64,000 bases of DNA from Candidatus Saccharimonadota bacterium (GTDB lineage: Bacteria > Patescibacteriota > Saccharimonadia > Saccharimonadales > UBA4665): positions 248,001 through 312,000 of the forward strand of contig JAGXIT010000004.1 of assembly GCA_024635495.1 (NCBI GenBank), written 5' to 3'. Below, one piece after another: positions 32,743 through 41,973 of the stretch. The translations under genes were made by a program, and so were the position numbers. Under the pieces are notes generated by a model that had not been told where the DNA came from, did no database searches, and saw nothing but the letters and a program-made list of their open reading frames with translations. Position 1 is the first letter of the stretch. Each line of letters starts with the position of its first letter.

Positions 32743-33465
32743 TTAACGAGTTTCGATTTTTAGGAGGGCATCGTAGGTACTGAATGGTTGTGGGCCGGTG
32801 ACTTTGCGGGCTCCGATGATAATTGATGGCGTCGCTTGCACCGAATCGGGTCCGGCGAGGGCAACTGCCGCGTTATAGGTGTCGCCATAAGTTTTACCAC
32901 CGGCACACGTAGTAAAGCTAGCTTTATCCAAGCCAGCTTCTCCGGCGAGCTTTCCGAGTTTCTCTATAGAGAATATTTGTTTTGATTCGACGCTATAGTC
33001 ACCGTCTTTGTAATAATTCTGCCACATGAAGTCAAACAATCTATCGTGATAGGCAGTGAACTTACCCTGCTCTGCTGCGCAGTATGAAGCGTAGAGTGCG
33101 AGACCAGAATCTTCACCAAAGAGTGGAAATGGGCGAAACTCTATATTTGCCTTGCCTGTGTCGACGTACTGTTTCCGAATATCCTTGCCAGCTCCTTGGT
33201 ACAATTTGTTGCACTCCGGGCACTTGTAATCTGAGTATTCGATGATCGTTACTGGAGCATCGGGGCTACCAATAATAAGCTTTGAGATGGTCTTATCCTC
33301 AGCCATTTTTTTTGAGGTAGACGCATCTACAGTTGACGTTTCTGGTTGCGTGCTCTTCATCGCGTCATTCGCTGGCTCGTCTTGTCGGCTACTATACGAT
33401 AGCCAGTATAGGCCTCCGACACCTACAATGAATAGCACAATTGATACGACGTAAATTTTCTTCAT
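32743..33465 (-). CDS. Membrane-anchored DsbA-like thiol-disulfide oxidoreductase
   Basis: This 240-residue protein has one N-terminal membrane anchor (residues 4-22), a Ser/Thr-rich linker, and a DsbA/BdbD-type thioredoxin domain outside the cell. The active site is C82-P-E-C85 (SDYKCPECNKLY) and the cis-proline loop is ATPSIIIG. Two further cysteines occur in SYCAAEQ and TTCAGG and could form a structural disulfide. It probably oxidises exported proteins. The ATG at 33465 lies 8 bases after a TACAAT box, predicting a leaderless mRNA. It is not clearly linked to rpsL or rpoC. Confidence 0.9.
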   Translation of the reverse strand: MKKIYVVSIVLFIVGVGGLYWLSYSSRQDEPANDAMKSTQPETSTVDASTSKKMAEDKTISKLIIGSPDAPVTIIEYSDYKCPECNKLYQGAGKDIRKQYVDTGKANIEFRPFPLFGEDSGLALYASYCAAEQGKFTAYHDRLFDFMWQNYYKDGDYSVESKQIFSIEKLGKLAGEAGLDKASFTTCAGGKTYGDTYNAAVALAGPDSVQATPSIIIGARKVTGPQPFSTYDALLKIETR

Positions 33466-33473
33466 ATCCGGCC

Positions 33474-33501
33474 ATTGTATCATATAGAAATAACCCCGCA
33501 A
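33474..33501 (-). promoter_or_regulatory. Promoter of the DsbA-like gene, overlapping a terminator
   Basis: TTGCGG (33496-33501), 16 bases and TACAAT (33474-33479) on the minus strand. The -35 box lies inside the stem-loop of the upstream terminator at 33488-33515. Confidence 0.65.
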
Positions 33502-33515
33502 TGACGGGGTTATTT
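33488..33515. terminator. Terminator downstream of rpoC
   Basis: AAATAACCCCG (33488-33498) pairs perfectly with CGGGGTTATTT (33505-33515), with a 6-base loop. It ends the rpoBC transcript on the minus strand. Confidence 0.88.
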
Positions 33516-33563
33516 TGCTGAATTATATAATCACTTATATAACTCTCTCAGTTGAGCAAAGCG

Positions 33564-33650
33564 AACCTGCGCCATACGCAGGTTTTAGCTCGGGTGGATA
33601 GCTCTTTTGAGTATATTTCAAAAGAGTGAGGAGGGCTGCTAAGCCCTCCT
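33564..33650. other. Three-hairpin array after rpoC
   Basis: AACCTGCG/CGCAGGTT (33564-33584), CTCTTTTGA/TCAAAAGAG (33602-33626) and AGGAGGGCT/AGCCCTCCT (33629-33650) follow one another, each a perfect 8-9 bp stem. They precede the terminator at 33488-33515 on the minus strand. Confidence 0.7.
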
Positions 33651-33660
33651 GTACGCACTG

Positions 33661-36600
33661 CTATCCTTCAGCGCGGAATATCTGGTCGTTGTGATATCCC
33701 TCTGTCTCCTCAGGTTCGTCACCTTCATCGAGTGCATTTGATGCACCGTAGCCAGTACCGACAGGAATCTTACGACCAAGGATAACGTTCTCCTTGAGAC
33801 CGAAGAGCTTGTCGACACGACCACTAGTTGCAGCGCCAATCAGTACACGGGTTGTGTCCTGGAAACTGGCGGCACTCAAGAATGAGTCTGTGCTCAAGCT
33901 TGCCTTGGTGATACCAAGGAGAAGCTGTGTGACCTTAGCTGGGGTCTTCTTAGCGTTAACAAGTGCTTCGTTAGCCTCAGCTACAGCGAGCTTGCTGACT
34001 ACATCGCCAGTCACGAATTCGCTATCACCAGCATCTTCGACTTGAACACGGCTGAACATCTGACGCACAATGATTTCAAGGTGCTTGTCTGAGATGTTTT
34101 GACCCTGACCGGCAAAGATACCGAGAATTTCGTTCATGATGTAGCGCTGAGTTTGTTCAACACCCTGTAATCGAACGAGGTCATGCAAGTTAATTGAACC
34201 ATTCGTCAGGCGCTGACCAGGGACTACGTTGTCGCCGTCTTTGACCATCAACTGTTTGAAGCCAGGGATTTCGTAGCGAACAAGGCTCTTGGCGGTTGGT
34301 GTAATGACAACTGTTTTGTCGGTAAATTCAACCTTACCACTCATAGGTGCAATGATTGGTTGTTCACCGCCATCTTCAGCTGCGACGACATCGCCGATAG
34401 CGACATCACTACCACCAGCTACCATTGCAATGCGAACGCCAAGTTCAATCGAGACAATGTCTTCATCTTCAGCAGTGACTTGTACGATGTAGTGATCACC
34501 CTCTTCCCATGCATTGACGTTGCCACCGATATCAGTCAAGTAAGCTTGACCCTTAGGTGTACGAGCTTCGAAGAGTTCTTCGATACGGCTCAAGCCTTGG
34601 GCAGTATCATCAGCAACAGCTGCACCAGAACGGTGCTTAGAGTCGAGGCTTAGCTGTGTACCTGGCTCACCAATACTCTGTGCGGCAATCACACCGATTG
34701 GGTTATGGCTCGTGACAAGATTACCAGTTGCGGGGTCGACTCCGTAGCTCTTTTGCGGTACACCGTGAACCGATGTTGCACTGAGAGCGCTACGAATCTT
34801 AATACCATCGATTGCGTCATTCGCATCGATTGTGGCTGCAATCTCAGGAGTGAATAGTTCACCAGATTTGATGAGACCCTTGACATCTTCAGCGGCAAAA
34901 CGACCTTCGAGGCGGCTTGCATAGCTGACGCCAATTGCGGCCGCATCGATGCGAAGCAGTGCAAATCCTGGATCGCTTTCACTACCAGCCTCGTCATCAA
35001 TCGTAAACACATCTTGTGAAACGTCGACGAGACGACGAGTTAAGTAACCTGCATCGGCAGTTTTAAGAGCAATATCGATGACGGCTTTTCGGGTACCACG
35101 AGTACCAGTAAAGTACTCAAGTGGTGTCAGGCCCTGCATGTAACCAGACTTCACTGGCAGCTCAATGATGTTTCCACCAGCATCCTGGAAGACTCCAAGC
35201 ATACCGACTGACATCTTCATCTGCGAGATGTTACCACGAGCACCAGAGGTGATAGCAATCGCCATCGAACCATCTTGGTCTTTCATCTGATCGGCAAGCA
35301 TATTTTGAACTTTGCTATCGATTTTGGTCCAGTTTTCAACAGTCAGACGGTGACGTTCATCATTCGTAATGAAACCTTGTTCAAACTGATCGCTAATCGC
35401 TGCACTCTTGTCTTCACCATCAGAGATGACACCTTCAAGCCCATTGATTGGTTCAAAGTCACCCATGCCCATACTGAGTCCAGACAGGGTTGCATAACGG
35501 AACCCAAGGTCTTTGAGGTTGTCGGCAATTTCAGCAGTCTTATCTTGACCGTATTCTTGATAGACTTCTGCCATTACTTTTTGGAGACGTTTCTTCGTCA
35601 TAGGCTCGTCCTGGAACGCAAAGTCTTCTGGCAAAATTTCGTTGAAATAGAGACGACCGAGTGTTGTATCACGGATTTCACCACGGAATGGTACAAGCAC
35701 GCGACTTTGCAGTGTTATCGCACCACCATCAAATGCCATCGAAGCTTCATTGAGGCTTGAAAGCGGTCGTGGCTTTGGATCGTTACTTGGACGCTCATAT
35801 GTAAGGTAGTAACAACCAAGCACGATATCTTGTTCGATGTGCAGGATTGGTGAGCCATCAGCTGGCTTCAATAGGTTGCGGTTTGCTGCCATGATATCTC
35901 GAGCCTCAGCCTGAGCTGCGTCTGATAGCGGCAAGTGAACCGCCATCTGGTCACCATCGAAGTCGGCGTTGAAGCCCTTACAAACGAGTGGGTGAAGCTG
36001 GATGGCACGTCCCTCGATGAGTACTGGCTGGAAGGCCTGAATGCTCAAGCGGTGGAGTGATGGCGCACGGTTGAGAAGTACATATTTATTTTTAATGACT
36101 TCATCGAGTGCATCCCATACTTCGATCTCGCCCATTTCAATCATGCGAGTTGCAGATCGAATGTTGTGCGCTTGCTCACGAGCAATCAATTCACCAATAA
36201 CAAACGGTTTAAACAGTTCAAGCGCCATCATCTTAGGCATACCACACTGATTAATCTTCAGCTCTGGTCCGGCTACGATAACTGAACGACCAGAATAGTC
36301 GACACGCTTACCGAGCAAGTTCTGTCGGAAACGACCCTGCTTACCCTTAAGCATATCGCTCAAGCTCTTGAGGCGACGACGTTGACCGGTAGCAGCTACG
36401 GCGCGACCTGAACGGGCATTATTATTGTCGATGAGTGCATCAACAGCTTCTTGAAGCATACGTTGCTCGTTGCGACGGATAACTTCAGGTGCATTGAGCT
36501 CCATAAGTTTCTTAAGGCGGTTATTTCGGTTAATGACACGACGGTACAGGTCATTTAGGTCTGATGTTGCAAAACGACCACCTGTGAGTTGAACCATTGG

Positions 36601-37518
36601 ACGTAGGTCAGGAGGAATTACCGGTAATACAGTTAGGCACATACTTTCTGGCTCGATACCGGCGCGCTGCATACTCTCGAGTAGTCGAAGACGCTTCATG
36701 AGTTTCTTCTTGCGTTGACCTTTGGCTTCTTCAGCTTCTGCACTCAATGTTTCGATGAGCGTATCGAGATCAATCTCAATCAATAGATCGCGCAATGCTG
36801 CGCCACCCATACCCACGCTAACCATACTACGAAGGTCAGATGGCAGATTACGATATTCAGTTTCACCAATGAGGCTGCACTTCACGAGGCCATCAAGTTG
36901 CGCCTTGAGCACTTCCCAGTCTTTAGCTAGGTCTTCGAGTTCTTTCGTCTGAGCCTCGGCGAGTGCCTTGACGTCAGCGTTTTCAGCTTCGGCTTCTTTC
37001 TCATAGCGAATCTTAATGGCTTGCTGTCCAGCTTGCCATTCAGCTTCTTTGTCAGTGCGATACTGGTCACGGACTGCCTTATCGACAGATTTGATGACAT
37101 AGCTTGCAAAGTAAGCAACGCGCTCAAGATTCTTAACTGTCATACCGAGTAGGAGACCAACAGCACTTGGCGTTCCGCGAAGGAACCAAATGTGTGCAAC
37201 GGGCACTGCGAGGTTGATGTGGCCCATTCGCTCACGACGGACGATGCTACGAGTTACCAGCTCACCGTTTTTATCAACGGCAGCTTCGCGACTACGTACA
37301 CCTTTGTACTTTGCGTCGTGTGGGTTGATATCTTTGACTGGGCCAAAGATACGCTCACAGAAAAGACCATCACGCTCAGGCTTTTGCGTACGATAGTTAA
37401 TCGTCTCAGGCTTGAGTACTTCGCCGTAGCTCCATGCCTCAATATCCTTTGAGCTAGCAACTGCTAGTCGGACTGCATTAAAGTCAGCAATATTTGTTCC
37501 GTATGAATAGCGTCGCAT
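33661..37518 (-). CDS. rpoC: DNA-directed RNA polymerase subunit beta-prime, both zinc sites lost
   Basis: Beta-prime (1285 residues) holds the catalytic Mg2+ in NADFDGDQM (about residues 515-523). Conserved regions such as [12 protein letters not shown] and [15 protein letters not shown] are intact, so the enzyme should be active. The N-terminal zinc site is not: where most bacteria have two CxC/CxxC pairs, this protein reads [16 protein letters not shown] and then [14 protein letters not shown] (about residues 59-90), with no cysteine. The second site has also lost its four cysteines; the usual GVCxxCYG reads GVPQKSYG (about residue 920). It starts one base after rpoB. Function is certain; the zinc loss is read directly. 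Confidence 0.99.
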   Translation of the reverse strand: MRRYSYGTNIADFNAVRLAVASSKDIEAWSYGEVLKPETINYRTQKPERDGLFCERIFGPVKDINPHDAKYKGVRSREAAVDKNGELVTRSIVRRERMGHINLAVPVAHIWFLRGTPSAVGLLLGMTVKNLERVAYFASYVIKSVDKAVRDQYRTDKEAEWQAGQQAIKIRYEKEAEAENADVKALAEAQTKELEDLAKDWEVLKAQLDGLVKCSLIGETEYRNLPSDLRSMVSVGMGGAALRDLLIEIDLDTLIETLSAEAEEAKGQRKKKLMKRLRLLESMQRAGIEPESMCLTVLPVIPPDLRPMVQLTGGRFATSDLNDLYRRVINRNNRLKKLMELNAPEVIRRNEQRMLQEAVDALIDNNNARSGRAVAATGQRRRLKSLSDMLKGKQGRFRQNLLGKRVDYSGRSVIVAGPELKINQCGMPKMMALELFKPFVIGELIAREQAHNIRSATRMIEMGEIEVWDALDEVIKNKYVLLNRAPSLHRLSIQAFQPVLIEGRAIQLHPLVCKGFNADFDGDQMAVHLPLSDAAQAEARDIMAANRNLLKPADGSPILHIEQDIVLGCYYLTYERPSNDPKPRPLSSLNEASMAFDGGAITLQSRVLVPFRGEIRDTTLGRLYFNEILPEDFAFQDEPMTKKRLQKVMAEVYQEYGQDKTAEIADNLKDLGFRYATLSGLSMGMGDFEPINGLEGVISDGEDKSAAISDQFEQGFITNDERHRLTVENWTKIDSKVQNMLADQMKDQDGSMAIAITSGARGNISQMKMSVGMLGVFQDAGGNIIELPVKSGYMQGLTPLEYFTGTRGTRKAVIDIALKTADAGYLTRRLVDVSQDVFTIDDEAGSESDPGFALLRIDAAAIGVSYASRLEGRFAAEDVKGLIKSGELFTPEIAATIDANDAIDGIKIRSALSATSVHGVPQKSYGVDPATGNLVTSHNPIGVIAAQSIGEPGTQLSLDSKHRSGAAVADDTAQGLSRIEELFEARTPKGQAYLTDIGGNVNAWEEGDHYIVQVTAEDEDIVSIELGVRIAMVAGGSDVAIGDVVAAEDGGEQPIIAPMSGKVEFTDKTVVITPTAKSLVRYEIPGFKQLMVKDGDNVVPGQRLTNGSINLHDLVRLQGVEQTQRYIMNEILGIFAGQGQNISDKHLEIIVRQMFSRVQVEDAGDSEFVTGDVVSKLAVAEANEALVNAKKTPAKVTQLLLGITKASLSTDSFLSAASFQDTTRVLIGAATSGRVDKLFGLKENVILGRKIPVGTGYGASNALDEGDEPEETEGYHNDQIFRAEG

Positions 37519-37519
37519 A

Positions 37520-40500
37520 TTAGACCTCCTCCCCTTCGTCAGTGTCTGTTGTATCTTTATCTCCAGGTGTGCTCACGAGAGTTTCTTCTTCGTCGCCAAA
37601 TTCTTCGCTTGGATTACCTTTTGAATCTTGTAGTTCAAAACCTTCACTGGCTGCTTCTTCGTTCGTAACATCAATATCTGATATTGAAGAGGTTGGTGCT
37701 TCGACATTAGCAGGATGTAATGCTTCGTCTTCAATGTTCGAGGCAAGGACCGCTTCTGCATCGACAAGTTGATCGGATGATATGAGATCAACCTTGAGCC
37801 CCAAGCCTTGCAGCTCTTTCACGAGCACATTGAAGCTCTCAGGGACTTTCGGACCAACGATCTGTGTCTGCTTGATGATGCTTTCGTAAGCCTTTGAGCG
37901 CCCGTAGACGTCGTCGGATTTAATTGTAAGCATCTCCTGAAGAGTGTTGGCTGCGCCATACGCTTCAAGTGCCCACACCTCCATCTCACCAAATCGCTGT
38001 CCACCATTTTGCGCTTTACCACCGAGTGGTTGCTGCGTGACCATAGTGTACGGACCGGTTGAACGGGCGTGAATCTTATCTGCAACCATGTGGTTGAGCT
38101 TAATCATGTACATACAACCAACGGTTGTGCGTTCCTTGAAGGCGCCACCGGTACGGCCGTCGAAGAGTTGTTGCTTACCGTCTTCTGGGAAACCGGCTTC
38201 CTTGAGCAGTTCTTGGATCTTAGATACTGGTACACCATTGAATGATGGACTAGCTACTTTCATACCAAGAGCTTGCGCGGCCATACCTAGGTGAGTCTCA
38301 AATAGCTGACCAATGTTCATACGACTTGGCACACCGAGCGGGTTAAGCACGATGTCAACAGGTGTACCGTCTTCCATGAACGGCATGTCTTCGACAGGAA
38401 GGATTCGGGCAATAACACCCTTGTTACCATGACGACCACCGAGTTTGTCACCAACGCTAATCTTACGCATTTGTGCAACGAAAACCTGGATCTGCATGAG
38501 TACACCAGCTTTGAGCTCGTGACCATTTTCACGACTGAATACTTTTACGCCGACAACTTTGCCGTGCTTGCCATTGCTCATGCGTTGTGAAGTATCACGG
38601 ACTTCTTTTGCTTTCTCGCCGAAGATTGCGCGAAGCAATCGTTCTTCTGAGCTGAGCTCTTGTTCACCCTTAGGAGTAATCTTACCTACGAGGATGTCAC
38701 CTGGGTGCACTTCGGCACCGATGCGAACAATGCCGTCATCATCAAGGTGGCGCAGAGCGTCTTCAGATACATTTGGAATGTCTCGAGTAACAATTTCTGG
38801 ACCAAGCTTCGTTTCACGAACCTCAATCATGTAGTCAACAATGTGAACACTTGTCAACGTATCGTCTTCGACAAGTTTGCGACTAATAACGATAGCATCT
38901 TCGAAGTTATACCCTGCCCATGGCATAAATGCCACGACGAGGTCTTTTCCAAGTGCGAGTTCGCCACCTTGGATGCTCATACCTTCGATGAGCGGGTCAC
39001 CGGCTTTGACTTTGTCGCCAGTATTCACGACAACCGTCTGGTTGATGCTCGTACCTTCGTTGCTGCGAACAAAGTGCTGTGGACGATAGGTAACATTACC
39101 TTCTTTGTAGGCTACGGTGACTTCTTCGGCTGTTGCCTTCAAGACTTCACCACTTCCCTCTGCTACGATCAGCTGACCGGTATTGTGTGCAGCAGCGGTT
39201 TCAACGCCAGTACCTACAATTGGTGACTCTGGCTTGATGAGTGGTACCGCTTGGCGTTGCTGGTTACTACCCATAAGTGCTCGATACACATAGTTCTTTT
39301 CAATGAATGGGATGAGCCCAGCGCTTGTACCAATAATCTGGTTTTGTGCGCCATCGACGTGAGTTACATCATCAGAATCGACTTCACCTGCCTTGAGGTT
39401 ACTACGAGCGCTAACGCGTTCTTGCACGAAGTAGCCATCCTTAGTAGGGACACCTGCTCCGGCGATTGCGGCGGTTTCTTCATCAGCTGCATCTAGATAC
39501 TCAATTTCGTCGGTAATTTTTGCTTTGACTGGCCATGTTTTCTGAGTGGTTACTTTTGCGAGCTTGTCGGCATCAGCCTTGGTAATTTTTGCCCCAGCTT
39601 TGACGACGACTCTACCTTTTTCGTCTTCAAGGTTCACTGATGCAATATGACCAGGTAGATCCTTGGGTACTGCGGCGTTAATGACCTTACGATATGGCGT
39701 CTCGATGAAACCATAGTCATTGATACGGGCAAAGTTTGCGAGGTTCAGTACGAGCCCAACGTTAGCGCCTTCTGGGGTCTCAACGGCACAGATACGGCCG
39801 TAGTGAGTTGCATGAGCGTCACGTACTTCGAAACCTGCACGTTCACGGCTCAATCCACCGGGACCCATTGAGCTCAAGCGACGCTTGTGAGCAAGCTCGC
39901 TGAGTGGGTTAATCTGGTCCATGAACTGGCTTAGCTGAGAGCTGGCGAAGAATTCGCGAACAGCTGCGACAACTGGACGAGCGTTGATAAGCTGACCAGG
40001 TTGTACTGTTTCAATTTCGCTCATGCTCATACGGTCTTGAGTATTGCGAACCATACGAAGCAGACCAATGCGGAATTGGCGCTGTACAAGCTCGCCAACC
40101 ATCTTGATACGACGGTTACTTAGTGAATCGATGTCGTCACCTGGTTCTTGTGTCACATTCATTCGGATAAGTTCTCCGATGATGGCTACAAGATCTTCAA
40201 GTCGCATGACACGATTCTCTGTAGTGTTTGCGATGTCGAGGTTGAGACGCTTATTTATCTTGTAGCGGCCAACACGGCTAAAGTCGAAGCGTTTGAAGTT
40301 GTAAAACATGTTTTCCAACAAGCTGCGTGCGTTATCGACAGTTGCAAGGTCTCCCGGGCGAAGGCGTCGGTACACTTCGATGAGTGCTTCGGCGTGACCC
40401 TTGGTTGGATCTTTTTCGAGGGTAGCGTCGAGGTAGCTTGAGTCGGCGTTATCAACATGCTTGAAGGCTTCCTTCATGTGTGAGTCGGTCATACCGAGGG

Positions 40501-41086
40501 CACGAAGCAGTGTCGTAACGGGAATTTTACGCTTACGGTCAATCTTTACGTAGAGTGCGTGGTTTGCAGCAGTCTCAAACTCAAGCCATGCGCCACGGCC
40601 TGGAATGACCTTTGCTGAGTAGAGATTATGCGTACCACTTAGTTCTGCAGTATAAAAAACACCAGCTGATCGAATCAACTGGCTTACAACTACACGCTCT
40701 GCGCCATTAATCACAAAAGTACCGCGATCAGTCATCCAAGGGAAATCACCTAGGTAGATCTCCTGCTCTTTGACTTCGCCGGTGACTTTGTTCGTCAGCT
40801 CAACAGTAGCTTTAAGCGGAGCGTCAAAGCTAATATTGTTTTCTTTGGCTTCCGCCTCAGTTGTTTTAGGATCTTCAAAGTGATAGTCCTTGAAGGCAAG
40901 ACTTAGTTTTGTACCGGTGTAGTCGTCGATTGGGCTGATTTCGGCAAGCAATTCACCGAGACCTTCGTCTACTAACCATTGAAATGATTTATTTTGGTGG
41001 TCTACAAGATTAGGTAGCTTCAGACCGTCGTCTGGGCTATCAGTAAAGTAGACACGAGTTGCTTTAGTGGTAGTACTATTTGGCAT
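37520..41086 (-). CDS. rpoB: DNA-directed RNA polymerase subunit beta
   Basis: Beta (1188 residues from the ATG at 41086; a TTG at 41095 is closer to GAGGGG and cannot be excluded). The rifampicin region reads SQFMDQINPLSELAHKRR, then LSSMGPGGLSRERAGFEVRD. An Ile replaces the usual first Asn of the NNP sequence (E. coli N518). The C-terminal clamp region GGKAQNGGQRFGEMEVWALE is standard, and an acidic tail of about 100 residues (ending DKDTTDTDEGEEV) extends the protein. It starts an rpoBC unit with its own promoter and structured leader, apart from rplJL. Confidence 0.99.
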   Translation of the reverse strand: MPNSTTTKATRVYFTDSPDDGLKLPNLVDHQNKSFQWLVDEGLGELLAEISPIDDYTGTKLSLAFKDYHFEDPKTTEAEAKENNISFDAPLKATVELTNKVTGEVKEQEIYLGDFPWMTDRGTFVINGAERVVVSQLIRSAGVFYTAELSGTHNLYSAKVIPGRGAWLEFETAANHALYVKIDRKRKIPVTTLLRALGMTDSHMKEAFKHVDNADSSYLDATLEKDPTKGHAEALIEVYRRLRPGDLATVDNARSLLENMFYNFKRFDFSRVGRYKINKRLNLDIANTTENRVMRLEDLVAIIGELIRMNVTQEPGDDIDSLSNRRIKMVGELVQRQFRIGLLRMVRNTQDRMSMSEIETVQPGQLINARPVVAAVREFFASSQLSQFMDQINPLSELAHKRRLSSMGPGGLSRERAGFEVRDAHATHYGRICAVETPEGANVGLVLNLANFARINDYGFIETPYRKVINAAVPKDLPGHIASVNLEDEKGRVVVKAGAKITKADADKLAKVTTQKTWPVKAKITDEIEYLDAADEETAAIAGAGVPTKDGYFVQERVSARSNLKAGEVDSDDVTHVDGAQNQIIGTSAGLIPFIEKNYVYRALMGSNQQRQAVPLIKPESPIVGTGVETAAAHNTGQLIVAEGSGEVLKATAEEVTVAYKEGNVTYRPQHFVRSNEGTSINQTVVVNTGDKVKAGDPLIEGMSIQGGELALGKDLVVAFMPWAGYNFEDAIVISRKLVEDDTLTSVHIVDYMIEVRETKLGPEIVTRDIPNVSEDALRHLDDDGIVRIGAEVHPGDILVGKITPKGEQELSSEERLLRAIFGEKAKEVRDTSQRMSNGKHGKVVGVKVFSRENGHELKAGVLMQIQVFVAQMRKISVGDKLGGRHGNKGVIARILPVEDMPFMEDGTPVDIVLNPLGVPSRMNIGQLFETHLGMAAQALGMKVASPSFNGVPVSKIQELLKEAGFPEDGKQQLFDGRTGGAFKERTTVGCMYMIKLNHMVADKIHARSTGPYTMVTQQPLGGKAQNGGQRFGEMEVWALEAYGAANTLQEMLTIKSDDVYGRSKAYESIIKQTQIVGPKVPESFNVLVKELQGLGLKVDLISSDQLVDAEAVLASNIEDEALHPANVEAPTSSISDIDVTNEEAASEGFELQDSKGNPSEEFGDEEETLVSTPGDKDTTDTDEGEEV

Positions 41087-41173
41087 ACGCGTCAATAATC
41101 CCCTCTTATTGTAAGGTTTGATAAATATATTGTTTTTAGTTGTTCGCTTCGAAGATACCTAAGCGGGAGATTT

Positions 41174-41218
41174 TGGTGCTGACAACTCAATACTGAGTTG
41201 TTGACTGCTTTGGCGCCA
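41174..41218 (-). other. Strong hairpin in the rpoB leader
   Basis: ACAACTCA (41182-41189) pairs perfectly with TGAGTTGT (41194-41201) around ATAC, and TGGTGC (41174-41179) pairs with GCGCCA (41213-41218) at the base. It lies mid-way in the roughly 165-base leader between promoter and start codon, and no T-run follows. Confidence 0.6.
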
Positions 41219-41258
41219 CAGCAGCACAGCCCCAACTTACACTACTTCTTAACAGATA

Positions 41259-41288
41259 AGTCTACAGTAGTTCGTCCGGTGTTGTCAA
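41259..41288 (-). promoter_or_regulatory. Promoter of rpoBC
   Basis: Perfect TTGACA (41283-41288), 18 bases and TAGACT (41259-41264) on the minus strand, giving a leader of about 165 bases. Confidence 0.8.
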
Positions 41289-41299
41289 GCGCCCACCAT

Positions 41300-41893
41300 C
41301 TACGATTTTGGTGGGTTTGAGATGACTTTGTCCACGAGGCCGTATTTGAGCGCTTCTTCTGATGTCATCCAGCGGTCACGTTCCATATCTTCGTGTATCT
41401 GGGCGTGCTTCTGGCCAGTATTTTTAGCCATGATATCTTCAAGCAGCTTTTTGATACGGAGAGATTCACGGAGATCAATCTCTTGATCCGTAACTTTACC
41501 CCTGGTGCCACTACTGGGTTGGTGAATCATAACAGTGCTATTTGGTAGGAGTGAACGTTTGCCCTTAGTTCCGCTACTCAGCAAGAACGCGGCTGCACTT
41601 GCTTGCACACCGATACCAACTGTTTGCACGTCATTAGTGATGTACTGCATCGTGTCATAGATGGCCAGTGCATCGTATACGCTACCTCCAGGGCTATTTA
41701 TGTATAGATAAATGTCTTTTTTCGCATCCTCAGCCTGTAGGAATAACAGTTGCGCCACAATCAGGTTTGCCGATGTTTCGTTCACGTCGGTGCCCATAAA
41801 GATGATGCGGTCCTTCAACAGTCGGCTATAAATATCATAAGCGCGCTCGTAGCGGCCTTCACTTTCAATCACGGTTGGGATTAATACGCTCAT
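41300..41893 (-). CDS. clpP: ATP-dependent Clp protease proteolytic subunit
   Basis: ClpP (197 residues) is the serine protease chamber used with ClpC or ClpX. The triad is S99 ([14 protein letters not shown]), H124 (VMIHQPSSG) and D173 (RDRWM). The oxyanion region [19 protein letters not shown] is intact. A CIRCE element with the -35 box inside its spacer precedes the gene, so HrcA heat-shock control is expected. clpC in this window has the same element. The gene follows tig by 80 bases. Confidence 0.98.
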   Translation of the reverse strand: MSVLIPTVIESEGRYERAYDIYSRLLKDRIIFMGTDVNETSANLIVAQLLFLQAEDAKKDIYLYINSPGGSVYDALAIYDTMQYITNDVQTVGIGVQASAAAFLLSSGTKGKRSLLPNSTVMIHQPSSGTRGKVTDQEIDLRESLRIKKLLEDIMAKNTGQKHAQIHEDMERDRWMTSEEALKYGLVDKVISNPPKS

Positions 41894-41917
41894 TCAAGTA
41901 CTCCTAGTTATGTATCT

Positions 41918-41955
41918 ATGATAAGAAATTAGCACTCAAAGGTCAAGAGTGCTAA
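41918..41955 (-). promoter_or_regulatory. CIRCE operator and promoter of clpP
   Basis: TTAGCACTC-N9-GAGTGCTAA (41929-41955) is a perfect CIRCE, the binding site of the HrcA repressor. On the minus strand the spacer contains TTGACC (41941-41946) which, with a 17-base spacing, matches TATCAT (41918-41923). Bound HrcA would directly cover the -35 box. Confidence 0.93.
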
Positions 41956-41973
41956 TTGTTTTTTTACCGGATT

